NCBI GenBank assembly: GCA_016930775.1
Contig: JAFGGB010000189.1
Location: 1-50,709 of the forward strand
DNA from: Deltaproteobacteria bacterium
GTDB lineage: Bacteria; Desulfobacterota; Syntrophia; Syntrophales; UBA2210
Length of the DNA stretch: 50,709 bases
Reading direction: 5' to 3'
Made by a program: the position numbers and the translations under genes. Shown here piece after piece: positions 26,228 to 34,784 of the stretch. The notes under the pieces are model-generated. The model saw only the letters and a program-made list of their open reading frames with translations, ran no database searches and was not told the DNA's origin. Every line of letters starts with the position of its first letter. Position 1 is the first letter of the stretch.

Positions 26228-27163
26228 ATGAAGCATCTGACGAAGAAGAAGATAGACGAATTAAACGATATGGCATATCAGATCAGACGCATGTCGCTTG
26301 ATATGATCACGTATTCTCAGTGGGGACACATAGGGGGGACTTTCTCACAGGCGGAAATTCTGGCCTGTCTTTATGATCATGTTCTGCGCATCGCCCCCGA
26401 CAATCCCCAGTGGGAAGACAGGGACTGCTTTGTGCTGTCCAAGGCCCATGCTTCGCCGGCGCTCTATGCCGCACTCGCCTTAAAAGGTTTCATTGATTAT
26501 GACGATATCTACACGTACTGCAGGATTGGAGGGCTGGAAGGGCATCTTGATATGCTGGAAACTCCCGGCGTGGAATGTTCCGGAGGCTCCCTGGGCTTGG
26601 GCCTTTCCTATTCGGCAGGCGTCGCATATGGCCTGAGACTCAAGGAAGCCTTTCATCGAAGAGTTTATTGCCTCCTGGGCGACGGCGAGCTCTGCGAGGG
26701 ACAGATCTGGGAAGCGGCCATGTTTGCCGGCCATCACAAACTGGACAATCTCACAGCCGTCGTTGATTACAATAAACTTATGGCTAAAGGTTTTATCAAT
26801 GAGTTGATGGCCCTGGAGCCCTTAGCCGACAAATGGAAGGCCTTTGGATGGAATGTGATAGAGGTTGATGGGCATGACGTTGAGGAACTATGCAATGCCT
26901 TCCATAAAGTCAAGTATCTCGAATCAACGGGAAAGCCTGCCTGTATAATTGCTCATACAGTTAAGGGCAGAGGAGTAGAAGAATGCGAATTTAACTATAA
27001 ATGGCATACACATGCTCCGTCTGTTGTTAAAGCAAACGCATTCTTGCATGAGCTGTCATGCACCTATGATAAGGCCAAGGGCAATGATCTGAAATCGGCG
27101 GCCAATGGCGGAGAAGGAGATTTGAATTATATTATTGAGGAGCATGAATATGAAGTTCGATAA
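26228..27163 (+). CDS. Transketolase N-terminal subunit
   Basis: TPP-binding half of a split transketolase, 311 aa. The TPP/Mg motif begins GDGELCEGQIWEAAMFAGHH and ends VVDYN; SKAHASPALYAAL and the SGGSLGLGL region are also typical. GGAGGGG precedes ATG 26228. Its end overlaps the C-terminal subunit by 14 bp. Split transketolases in catabolic clusters often serve ketose-phosphate or diketone cleavage rather than the pentose-phosphate pathway. Here it follows lipA by 70 bp and may belong to the same transcript. Confidence 0.92.
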   Translation: MKHLTKKKIDELNDMAYQIRRMSLDMITYSQWGHIGGTFSQAEILACLYDHVLRIAPDNPQWEDRDCFVLSKAHASPALYAALALKGFIDYDDIYTYCRIGGLEGHLDMLETPGVECSGGSLGLGLSYSAGVAYGLRLKEAFHRRVYCLLGDGELCEGQIWEAAMFAGHHKLDNLTAVVDYNKLMAKGFINELMALEPLADKWKAFGWNVIEVDGHDVEELCNAFHKVKYLESTGKPACIIAHTVKGRGVEECEFNYKWHTHAPSVVKANAFLHELSCTYDKAKGNDLKSAANGGEGDLNYIIEEHEYEVR

Positions 27164-28100
27164 TGAAAGCATGCGAGAAGTGTTTGGTAAAACCCTGGTG
27201 GAGTTAGGGGAAAAGCATGATGCATTGATTGTTATGGATGCAGATTTAAATACTTCTACCAGAACGGTTCTTTTTAAGAAACGCTTTCCGGATAGATTCG
27301 TCCAGTGTGGAATTGCCGAGGGCAACATGTTTGGAGTAGCTGGGGGCCTTTCCTATGCCGGTTTTGTTCCTTTTCCCGTAACTTTTGCCGCCTTTGCGAG
27401 TCGCAAGGCCTTAGATGTTATTTTTATGAATATTTGCTGCCCGAAATTAAACGTTAAGATACCGGGTTGTTATGCCGGGGTAACGGCGGGAGAGGGTGGA
27501 CCGTCTCATAATTCAGCAGAAGATATCGCAATAATGAGATCACTTCCCCATATGAGGGTAATTGATCCGGGCGACAATAATGAATTGAGAAGCGCAATGA
27601 ATGAAATGATGGCATATGACGGCCCCGTTTATTTCAGAGTGCCTAAAGTCATCCCTCCTTTATTGATGGAAGAGATGCAGGCCTTTCGGTGGGCGAAAGG
27701 CATCGTTATCAGAGAAGGAACGGATGTAAGTCTCATAGGGACGGGCATCATGACCAGCATATGTGTAAAAGCGGCAGAATTCCTTGAGGCGGAGGGAATC
27801 CATGCAGAGGTTATACATATGCCGTCGATTAAACCCATAGATGAGGATTTAATTGTGAAAACAGCCAAAAAAACCGGCCGCATTGTTACCGTTGAAAATG
27901 GAAGCGTTTACGGTGGTTTCGGGAGCGCCGTTGCAGAAGTGCTGGTTGAAAAATATCCCGTAAAGCTCGATGCCGTCGGAATAAAAGATAGTACGTTCGG
28001 CAGTGCTCCGATCAGGGATTTATTGATTCACCATAAACTCACGCCAAAGGATGTGGCGGAAAGGGCTAAAAACATTCTTCATGCTAAAAATGTCCAGTGA
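27150..28100 (+). CDS. Transketolase C-terminal subunit
   Basis: Second half of the split transketolase (pyrimidine-binding and C-terminal domains), 316 aa. The pyrimidine-binding glutamate lies in CGIAEGNMFGVAGGLSYAG, and VTAGEGGPSHNSAEDIAIMR and FGSAPIRDLL are family segments. ATG 27150 has GAGGAG nine bases upstream, within the N-subunit gene. An in-frame ATG at 27144 lies too close to that site. Works with the preceding gene as a heteromer. Confidence 0.92.
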   Translation: MKFDNESMREVFGKTLVELGEKHDALIVMDADLNTSTRTVLFKKRFPDRFVQCGIAEGNMFGVAGGLSYAGFVPFPVTFAAFASRKALDVIFMNICCPKLNVKIPGCYAGVTAGEGGPSHNSAEDIAIMRSLPHMRVIDPGDNNELRSAMNEMMAYDGPVYFRVPKVIPPLLMEEMQAFRWAKGIVIREGTDVSLIGTGIMTSICVKAAEFLEAEGIHAEVIHMPSIKPIDEDLIVKTAKKTGRIVTVENGSVYGGFGSAVAEVLVEKYPVKLDAVGIKDSTFGSAPIRDLLIHHKLTPKDVAERAKNILHAKNVQ

Positions 28101-28189
28101 AAAGAGGCCTGTCGAAAATGATCGGTAGAACGCTGTCATCAGCTTCGGATAGACATGCAGACTGATTGTATTTTCTGCAGCGACCGGTT

Positions 28190-28957
28190 GTGACGTTGGA
28201 TCTATCGCAGCATATTCTGGCGGGCGTAATTATCTTTTTAGCCGGCATAGTCCAGAGCGCCGTCGGATTCGGATACGCCTTGTTTTCAACGCCGCTCCTT
28301 GTCTGGATCGGCATTCCCTTGCATGTTGTGATCACGGTGGTGGCGACGTGTGCGCTGATCCAGGGAGGGATCGGCGTGCGACAGCTCAGAGCGACGGCGC
28401 CGTGGCGTCTGTCGGTGATCGCTACCGGCGTTCGCATGCCGAGCATGATCATCGGCGTATTTGTTCTGAAGAGGATAGTTGATTTGAGAGCAGATCAAAT
28501 CAGAATAATCGTCGGCTGCATGCTCTGCCTTCTGGTTGCGGTGCAATTTTTTTGAAAACCTCGACCCGTGGAGAAGACGCACTGGAGTTGGGCAGGACTT
28601 TCCTTTGTTGCAAGCGGCCTGTTGGCGGGAATCTGCGGCATGGGCGGTCCTCCTCTGGTCCTGTGGTCCATGGCGCATACATGGTCATCGGAAAAAACGA
28701 GAGGTTTCCTGTTCGCCGTATATGTCGCATCAATTCCTATCCAGATCATCCTGCTGTATTTCGCCTTCGGTTCGAATATCCTGTCGAGCGTGATGCTTGC
28801 GATCATATTTTCGCCTTTTGTCTACCTGGGAACGCTTGTAGGAATGCCCATAGGAAACCGCATGTCCAAAGATAAGCTTCGCGGCATCGCCTATGCTATA
28901 CTGATGACTCTTGGAATATCCGCTGCGGCGCCGGCGGCTTTGGCGTATTTCCGCTGA
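28190..28957 (+). pseudogene. TauE/SafE-type permease with in-frame stop
   Basis: A sulfite exporter/TauE-SafE family membrane permease interrupted once. The first half (GTG 28190 to stop TGA at 28553-28555) has GIVQSAVGFGYALFSTPLLVWIG. The second half resumes in the same frame from 28556 with LLAGICGMGGPPLVLW, the repeated family motif. Read through, it would be about 255 aa with normal architecture. Because both halves share a frame, an indel cannot explain it; a nonsense substitution can. It could be a recent pseudogene, two interacting half-proteins (a GTG at 28568 could restart), or a recoded stop. No convincing selenocysteine hairpin is seen. Confidence 0.7.
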
Positions 28958-29131
28958 AATGTCCGAATAAATGACTTCCCTAATGGTCTGCTATTTTTCC
29001 TATGCTCCAATTGCATCCTGCTACTGGCGCAATGATGTGAGATTCCCGCACTTTGTCCCACGGCAAGCAGGCGTTCCATTGCATCGTTGTTCATGTACTG
29101 TGAAAAAAGGGGTCCAGTATCGGAAAATAAC

Positions 29132-29160
29132 TTGACACAACCGGCTGAAATCCTTAACAT
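29132..29160 (+). promoter_or_regulatory. Candidate sigma-70 promoter
   Basis: TTGACA (29132-29137), a 17-bp spacer, and TAACAT (29155-29160, 4 of 6). It lies 85 bp before the EthD-like gene and probably drives it and the flavoprotein gene. Confidence 0.5.
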
Positions 29161-29162
29161 TA

Positions 29163-29180
29163 CAATGCACATATGCATTG
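29163..29180. promoter_or_regulatory. Palindromic candidate operator
   Basis: CAATGCA-CATA-TGCATTG is a perfect 7+4+7 inverted repeat starting three bases after the -10 box, so it overlaps the expected transcription start. A bound repressor there would block initiation. The binding protein is unknown. Confidence 0.5.
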
Positions 29181-29245
29181 ACTGAGCCATGTGACTTTAC
29201 GAAGTGAAGAACGAAAACAACCATACAGATTCGGAGGACAACAGA

Positions 29246-29560
29246 ATGGAACAGTGGCTTTTGATTGTGGAAACCAATTGCAAGGACAAATCCCGAGAGA
29301 CAGAGTTCGATGCCTGGTACGATACGATTCATATTCCTGACATCTTGGAAGGTTCGCCAGGCTTTAAGAAAGTTGCTCGCTACATCAACAGAAACCCCCT
29401 TCCCGGCCAGGGAAAGTATCTGGCGATCTACGAAATCGAAACGACGGACATCGACGCGACAATGAAGTCCCACCAGGAAAACGTCGAAGCGAAATACGCC
29501 CTGGGAAGAAAGTCGCAAATTCTTGAAGTGGTTTCACGCAGGATCTGCAAAGTAAAGTAA
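29246..29560 (+). CDS. EthD-like dimeric alpha-beta barrel protein
   Basis: Small cytoplasmic protein (104 aa) with the pattern of EthD/ferredoxin-like dimeric barrel families: an opening beta strand WLLIVETN, then FDAWYDTIHIPDILEGSPGFKKVARY, and YLAIYEIET. Such proteins are accessory enzymes or binding proteins in degradation pathways. ATG 29246 has GGAGG eight bases upstream; the frame is open further back without a site. It sits behind its own promoter and 134 bp before a fumarate-reductase-like flavoprotein. Confidence 0.75.
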   Translation: MEQWLLIVETNCKDKSRETEFDAWYDTIHIPDILEGSPGFKKVARYINRNPLPGQGKYLAIYEIETTDIDATMKSHQENVEAKYALGRKSQILEVVSRRICKVK

Positions 29561-29694
29561 TGCTAGTGCGTTACACATACGCCCGCATGTTTGGTCGAGG
29601 CAGCCTATTGCATGATTATTTTGGGCCGGATTTCACTTGATGTGTCAAAACGTTAAGAATTACAACTTGTTCAAACGAAGCATCGATAAAAGAA

Positions 29695-31119
29695 ATGCAG
29701 AACACCGACTCTCGAAGAAAAACATGGGATGAAATCAGGGATGTTGTGGTCATCGGCAGCGGTTTCGCCGGGCTTGCCGCAGCAATAGAGGCCCGTACTG
29801 CCGGCGTCTCGGTTGCGATCCTGGAAAAGATGAAAACCCCCGGTGGAAATTCGGTCATCAGCGACGGTGGGATTGCTGCGGCGGGAACGCTCATGCAGCA
29901 AAAGGCAGGTATTCACGACTCCCCTGAACTCATGTATGCAGATATGATCAAGGCGGGCATGGGCCTTAATCATCCCGATTTAGTCCGCGAACTCGTGGAA
30001 AAATCAAACGAGGTTTTTCAATGGTCCATTGACTGTCTGGGAGTGAAATATCTTGACAGGGTTGACCAATTTGGAGGCCATTCAGTGCCTCGCTGCTACA
30101 CTGCCCTCAACATATCCGGTTCGACAATTATTAAACAGCAATTGGCCAAAGTTCGAGAACTTGGAATCGAACTCCGACTGCAAACATACTTTCAGACTTT
30201 TATAAGAAACGTGGACGGCAGGGTTTCCGGCGTGCTGGCGCGCAATTGTTATGATCGCAAGAATGCGGAAAGCGGCAACGACAGGTGCATTAAGGCAAGA
30301 AAGGCTGTCATTCTAGCTGCTGGCGGCTTTGGCAGTGATGTTGCTTTCAGGATTGCTCAGGATCCCCGGCTGTGTGAGAAGATCGACAGCACCAACAAGC
30401 CGTCCGCCACTGCCGAGGCTTTAAAGGAGGCTTTGAAGATAGCCGCTGTTCCTGTTCAACTTTCGCACATCCAGCTCGGTCCATGGGCTTCTCCGGACGA
30501 AAAAGGTTTTGGCGTCGGGCCTGGGTTCTCCGACTATATCGTATTTCTCTATGGAATAGTCGTAGACCCGAATACGGGCAAGCGATTTGTAAACGAATTA
30601 GCGGACCGCAAGACTCTATCTGACGCCATTCTCAACATTGGCAAACCATGCATCGGCATCGCCGATGCGAAAGCCGTCAAGCAATCGGGATGGAACATAG
30701 ACAAATGCCTTAGAAAAGGCGTGGTTAAGGAATTCTATGGTTTGCAGGAACTTGCTTCGTTCTACGGACTGCCCTACGCCAAACTGAAACATTCTGTAGA
30801 TCAATACAATAGGTATGTCGAGAACAAAGTCGACGAGGAATTCGGCAAGCAAATTTTATCGAATGCCCTTCCGATAAACTGTCCTCCCTATTATGGAATA
30901 CGTTTATGGCCAAAGGTGCACCATACAATGGGCGGAGTTCAAATCAATGTGAGAGGCCAGGTGATTGATCTGAACCAGCAGCCTATACAGGGACTATACG
31001 CCGCCGGAGAGATCGCCGGCGGAATTCACGGCGCCTGTCGTCTTGGAAGTTGCGCCATTACAGATTGCCTTGTATTTGGCCGCATTGCCGGTAGAAACGC
31101 CGCCGCCGAAAAATCTTGA
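29695..31119 (+). CDS. Fumarate-reductase-like FAD flavoprotein
   Basis: FAD-dependent oxidoreductase of the fumarate reductase/flavocytochrome c/3-ketosteroid dehydrogenase group, 474 aa. The FAD motif GSGFAG is at 21-26, ILEKMKTPGGNS follows, and the C-terminal half has HHTMGGVQI and AGEIAGGIHGACRLG with ITDCLVFGRIAG. There is no signal peptide, heme motif or FMN-binding domain, so it is probably a cytoplasmic enoate- or fumarate-type reductase or dehydrogenase. The ribosome site is weak. It follows the EthD-like gene and is convergent with the osmolyte transporter. Confidence 0.87.
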   Translation: MQNTDSRRKTWDEIRDVVVIGSGFAGLAAAIEARTAGVSVAILEKMKTPGGNSVISDGGIAAAGTLMQQKAGIHDSPELMYADMIKAGMGLNHPDLVRELVEKSNEVFQWSIDCLGVKYLDRVDQFGGHSVPRCYTALNISGSTIIKQQLAKVRELGIELRLQTYFQTFIRNVDGRVSGVLARNCYDRKNAESGNDRCIKARKAVILAAGGFGSDVAFRIAQDPRLCEKIDSTNKPSATAEALKEALKIAAVPVQLSHIQLGPWASPDEKGFGVGPGFSDYIVFLYGIVVDPNTGKRFVNELADRKTLSDAILNIGKPCIGIADAKAVKQSGWNIDKCLRKGVVKEFYGLQELASFYGLPYAKLKHSVDQYNRYVENKVDEEFGKQILSNALPINCPPYYGIRLWPKVHHTMGGVQINVRGQVIDLNQQPIQGLYAAGEIAGGIHGACRLGSCAITDCLVFGRIAGRNAAAEKS

Positions 31120-31255
31120 TAAAAAACCCCTGCAGATTCCTCTGAACGATCGATCCGCTCCGAGATGAATGAGGTCTCGAAGCGAATCAATCTTACAAGT
31201 CCCTGAACAGGCGAGAACGTTTTTGATGCACTTGCCCGCTCATTATACAGGCGGC

Positions 31256-32167
31256 TCATTTAATAAGCTTCACGCTCTTCAGCCAGTCCATCGCTACATC
31301 ATGAACTTGCTTATGTTCCACATCAACGGCGGCGTTGAGCTGCTGCATCGTTTCTGTTGTTAAATTACCTGCCATCGGTTTTAAAATATCTCTGATTTCG
31401 GGATACTCATCAAGAACGACCTGACGAACGACCGGTACAGGATTATAAACGGGGAAGAAGTATTTGTCGTCCACCAGATTGACGAAGCCGAAGGCCGCGA
31501 TCCGCCCGTCGGTGGCAAAGCCCATGGCTGAATTAACCAGGCCGTCCTTCAACGCCTGATAGGTTAAACCTACGGACATTTTCTTGACCTGTTGAGAGGG
31601 CAACGTGAAATTATAAACTTTCATAACCTTTTTGAATCCATCGGGCCGTTCCCAGAATTCCGAGTCCAAGGCAAAGATAAGCTCGTTGGGATGTTTGTCG
31701 ACGTATCGGGCAAGATCCGATATGGTTGCAATCCCCAATGAATCAGATTGAGTCTTCTTCATCATCAGCGTGTAGGTATTATTAAATTTGATGGGATCAA
31801 GCCATACGAGTCCCTTTTGTTCGTCCGCTTTTTTTACCCAATTATATACTTTGTCGGGAACTGTCATGATTTCCATATCTTTTTGTTTGTAATACACAGT
31901 ATAGGCAGTCCCTGTATATTCGAAATAGAGGTCGAATTGTTTGTTCTCTAAGGATTTGCGGGCGATAACAGAACCGACTCCCGTTTTCAGGGTCACGTCA
32001 AATCCTTTATCTCTCAGCAGTATGGTTCCCATTTCTGCAAGCAAATACTGTTCGGTGAAGTTCTTTCCGCCCACGATAAGCTTTTTCTCTTTGGCAAAGG
32101 CAATGCCTGAAAAGAGAAACACAGCCGCAATAAGCGAACACAGCAACAAATTTGAAAATTTTTTCAT
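31256..32167 (-). CDS. Osmoprotectant ABC transporter binding protein
   Basis: OpuAC/ProX/OpuCC-type substrate-binding protein for betaine- or choline-like compounds, 303 aa. The signal peptide has a hydrophobic core at about 5-24, with probable cleavage after AFA. The mature start LIVGGKNFTEQYLLAEMG is the family signature, with EYTGTAY and FATDGRIAAFG later. AGAGGAGG lies upstream of ATG 32167. It is the last gene of a four-gene operon, 72 bp after the second permease. No lipobox, as expected for a diderm periplasmic receptor. Confidence 0.92.
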   Translation of the reverse strand: MKKFSNLLLCSLIAAVFLFSGIAFAKEKKLIVGGKNFTEQYLLAEMGTILLRDKGFDVTLKTGVGSVIARKSLENKQFDLYFEYTGTAYTVYYKQKDMEIMTVPDKVYNWVKKADEQKGLVWLDPIKFNNTYTLMMKKTQSDSLGIATISDLARYVDKHPNELIFALDSEFWERPDGFKKVMKVYNFTLPSQQVKKMSVGLTYQALKDGLVNSAMGFATDGRIAAFGFVNLVDDKYFFPVYNPVPVVRQVVLDEYPEIRDILKPMAGNLTTETMQQLNAAVDVEHKQVHDVAMDWLKSVKLIK

Positions 32168-32239
32168 GGTGATACCTCCTCTTGTTGGCTATCGGTGCAG
32201 TACGACGCACCTCGTAGGGTTAACGGTTTAGACCTTGCG

Positions 32240-32971
32240 TTATTTGGAAATGCGCAGTCCTTTTGAAATCAGAAGGAACCCCAGCAACTCGGATAGAAAA
32301 TCGGCGAAAAGGGCCATCAGTGTGATCGGAATGGCGCCGGCTAAAAGCTTTTCCGTTTGCATCAGGCTGATTCCTGTGAAAATCAAATCTCCCAACCCCC
32401 CGGCGCCGATAAGATAGGAAAGCGCTGCCGTGCCGATATTGATTATCAGCGCGATTCTGAAACCCGTGAGAATGACCTGCATGGCATTGGGGAGTTCAAC
32501 TTCAAACAGAATTTTAAGAGGAGTCATTCCCATCCCTTTGCCGGCATCTATTAGCGAAGGCGGCACTGCCATGATGCCCGCAAGGGTGTTTCTCGCAATG
32601 GGAAGGATTGAATAAATGGTAAGAGCAAATACGGCCGGCTTTGTGCCGATACCCAAAAAGCTCATGGCTAGTGCAAGAACGGCGAGCGATGGAATAGTTT
32701 GCCCCAGTCCGATAATGTACATGCAGATTCCTGCGAACTTGCGAAAACGCCGTCGAGTAAGAATAATGCCGGCTGCTAATCCGATTGCGGCAGCGAAAGC
32801 CATGCTGAGAGCAACGATGTGGATATGCTGCAGGATCAATTCGATGATGACAGGATATTCATAAGGATCGGAAAGATATTCTATAAGTCCTGTCCGTTCT
32901 GCCATCACGCCGGCGAAAAGAATTATCGCCATCAAGATAAGGCGGTATATCTTGGCAAAAAGCAGTTTCAT
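32240..32971 (-). CDS. Osmoprotectant ABC transporter permease (second)
   Basis: Inner-membrane permease of the OpuC/YehY type, 243 aa with about six helices and the cytoplasmic EAA-like loop MGMTPLKILFEVELPNAMQVILTG that contacts the ATPase. It overlaps the upstream permease gene by 4 bp (ATGA, 32968-32971), so translation is coupled. Two different permease genes indicate a heterodimeric channel. Confidence 0.92.
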   Translation of the reverse strand: MKLLFAKIYRLILMAIILFAGVMAERTGLIEYLSDPYEYPVIIELILQHIHIVALSMAFAAAIGLAAGIILTRRRFRKFAGICMYIIGLGQTIPSLAVLALAMSFLGIGTKPAVFALTIYSILPIARNTLAGIMAVPPSLIDAGKGMGMTPLKILFEVELPNAMQVILTGFRIALIINIGTAALSYLIGAGGLGDLIFTGISLMQTEKLLAGAIPITLMALFADFLSELLGFLLISKGLRISK

Positions 32972-33636
32972 CGCAGCGATTTCCTTTGAACCTTTATGCC
33001 TTTGGGGGTGACCGTCCTTTCCAGGAGGGCCATGAGTCCGTCAACGATGATCGCCAGGAGGGAGACAAGAATGGCCCCGCTCAAGATCATCTCGGGATAA
33101 ACGCGGTCTATCCCCTGTTGAATATATACCCCAAGTCCTCCCGATCCTATGTACGTGGCAATGGCAGCAATCCCGATATTCATAACGGCTGCGGTCCGAA
33201 GCCCGGCAATGATGACCGGCGTTGCTAATGGAATTTCTACCTCGCGCAGGAGCTCCCACTTGTTCATGCCCATTCCCTTGGCCGCATCCACTATGGCGTG
33301 TGGAACATTCTTGATGGCTGTGTAGGTGTTTCTGATGATGGGAAGCTGACTGTACAGAACCAGGGCTATGACGGCCGGGACCTTTCCAAGGCCAAGATTA
33401 ACAAGGGAAAGCACGGGCAGCATTATTCCAAAAAGTGCGATCGAAGGGATAGTCATAAGTATGTTCGCAAAATTAAGGATTCGGGCGGCGATCTGTTTAT
33501 GGCCCGTTATGAAAATTCCCAGGGGAACGCCGATAGCGGCGGCGATGATAAGCGCCAACCCCACGATCCATATATGGTCCCAGGAAAGAACTATCACCTC
33601 GGAATAATTATCGATGATAAACTGCAGTGTGCTCAC
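32968..33636 (-). CDS. Osmoprotectant ABC transporter permease (first)
   Basis: Inner-membrane permease of the OpuC type, 222 aa, with five to six helices and the EAA-like loop MGMNKWELLREVEIPLATPVI. It begins 5 bp after the ATPase stop and overlaps the second permease by 4 bp. The SGGLGVYIQQGI segment close to the C-terminus is typical of this subfamily. Confidence 0.92.
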   Translation of the reverse strand: MSTLQFIIDNYSEVIVLSWDHIWIVGLALIIAAAIGVPLGIFITGHKQIAARILNFANILMTIPSIALFGIMLPVLSLVNLGLGKVPAVIALVLYSQLPIIRNTYTAIKNVPHAIVDAAKGMGMNKWELLREVEIPLATPVIIAGLRTAAVMNIGIAAIATYIGSGGLGVYIQQGIDRVYPEMILSGAILVSLLAIIVDGLMALLERTVTPKGIKVQRKSLR

Positions 33637-33641
33637 AGTGT

Positions 33642-34784
33642 CTACACCTTGTTGTTATTTGATTCGGTATCGTCTGCATAACTTTCTTTGACGATTTTCT
33701 GTATGTCGTTATAAGTTACAGTTCCGGTGAAGTTGCCGTTATCGTCCAATACGCAAAAGGTTGCCTGATCGTGCATGAGCATGAAGGAAAGAACATCCCG
33801 TAAAGAAGTCCGTTCCTTGAGGAAGAGGGGATATTTTTCCACCAGGTCCCGAACGACGCCTTCTTCATATTTCAGGATCTTGGGTGTGACATAGCCGATG
33901 GGCTTGTCTCGATCGATTGCGATACCGTAGCGCAATCCCTTTTCATTGAGAAAATTCAAGGCATCTTGCGCCCGGTCCGCTGCACGAACGATATTTTGGG
34001 GTTTGCGGTTAATAACGTCCATGACCCGCAAGAGACCCAGGACTTTCAACGCTCGGTCGGCGCCGACGAAGTCCGCCACAAATTTGTTCTTAGGCTGTGT
34101 AAGGACGATCTCGGGCACATCGTACTGCACCAAACGACCCTTGTCGAAGAGGGCAATGCGGTCCCCCATCTTCATCGCTTCATGTATGTCATGTGAAACA
34201 AAGGCAATGGTTTTCTTCAGCTTTGTCTGAAGTTTGAGAAACTCATTTTGAATCTCTTCTCTGTTAATGGGATCAATCGCGCCAAAGGGCTCATCCATGA
34301 GCAGGATATCGGGATCAGCAGCCAGTCCTCGGGCAACGCCGATTCGCTGTTGTTGACCTCCGGAAAGTTCGACGGGATAACGGTCGCGATACATGTCCGG
34401 CTCCAGGCTTACCATTTGAAGCAACTCGTTGACGCGTTCATCAATGCGTTGCTGCGACCATCCCAACAGTCGAGGAACAACGGCGATGTTTTCGGCGATC
34501 GTCTTATTGGGAAAGAGTCCAATAGCCTGTATAACATAACCAAGCCGTTGCCTCAGAGCTACAGCGTCGGTATCCATTATATTCTGGCTATCTATATATA
34601 TGTTGCCCCGGGTTATGGTTTCAAGTCTATTGGTCAGGCGAAGCGTGGTGGTTTTGCCGCATCCAGACGGTCCGAGGAATACCACAATTTCACCCTTCGG
34701 GATGTTAAAACTTACGTTGTCGAGAGCAGTGACGGCCTCTCGTCCGGTTCCGAATATCTTTGTGACTGATTCATAGGTTATCAC
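33642..34784 (-). CDS. Osmoprotectant ABC ATPase with CBS domains
   Basis: ATPase of the OpuCA/ProV type, 380 aa. Walker A GPSGCGKTTT (about 37-46), signature LSGGQQQR, Walker B ILLMDEPFGAIDP and the H-loop SHDIHEA are all present. Two CBS repeats (about 255-375) form the C-terminus; in OpuA/OpuC relatives these sense ionic strength or bind c-di-AMP. GTG 34784 has GAGGAG six bases upstream; the in-frame TTG at 34790 would abut the site. It is the first gene of the operon. Confidence 0.93.
   Translation of the reverse strand: MITYESVTKIFGTGREAVTALDNVSFNIPKGEIVVFLGPSGCGKTTTLRLTNRLETITRGNIYIDSQNIMDTDAVALRQRLGYVIQAIGLFPNKTIAENIAVVPRLLGWSQQRIDERVNELLQMVSLEPDMYRDRYPVELSGGQQQRIGVARGLAADPDILLMDEPFGAIDPINREEIQNEFLKLQTKLKKTIAFVSHDIHEAMKMGDRIALFDKGRLVQYDVPEIVLTQPKNKFVADFVGADRALKVLGLLRVMDVINRKPQNIVRAADRAQDALNFLNEKGLRYGIAIDRDKPIGYVTPKILKYEEGVVRDLVEKYPLFLKERTSLRDVLSFMLMHDQATFCVLDDNGNFTGTVTYNDIQKIVKESYADDTESNNNKV

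Noticed and set aside
28553-28600. Selenocysteine recoding of the TGA in the TauE/SafE gene
   Set aside because: No convincing bacterial SECIS-like hairpin directly downstream, and permeases of this family are not known selenoproteins.
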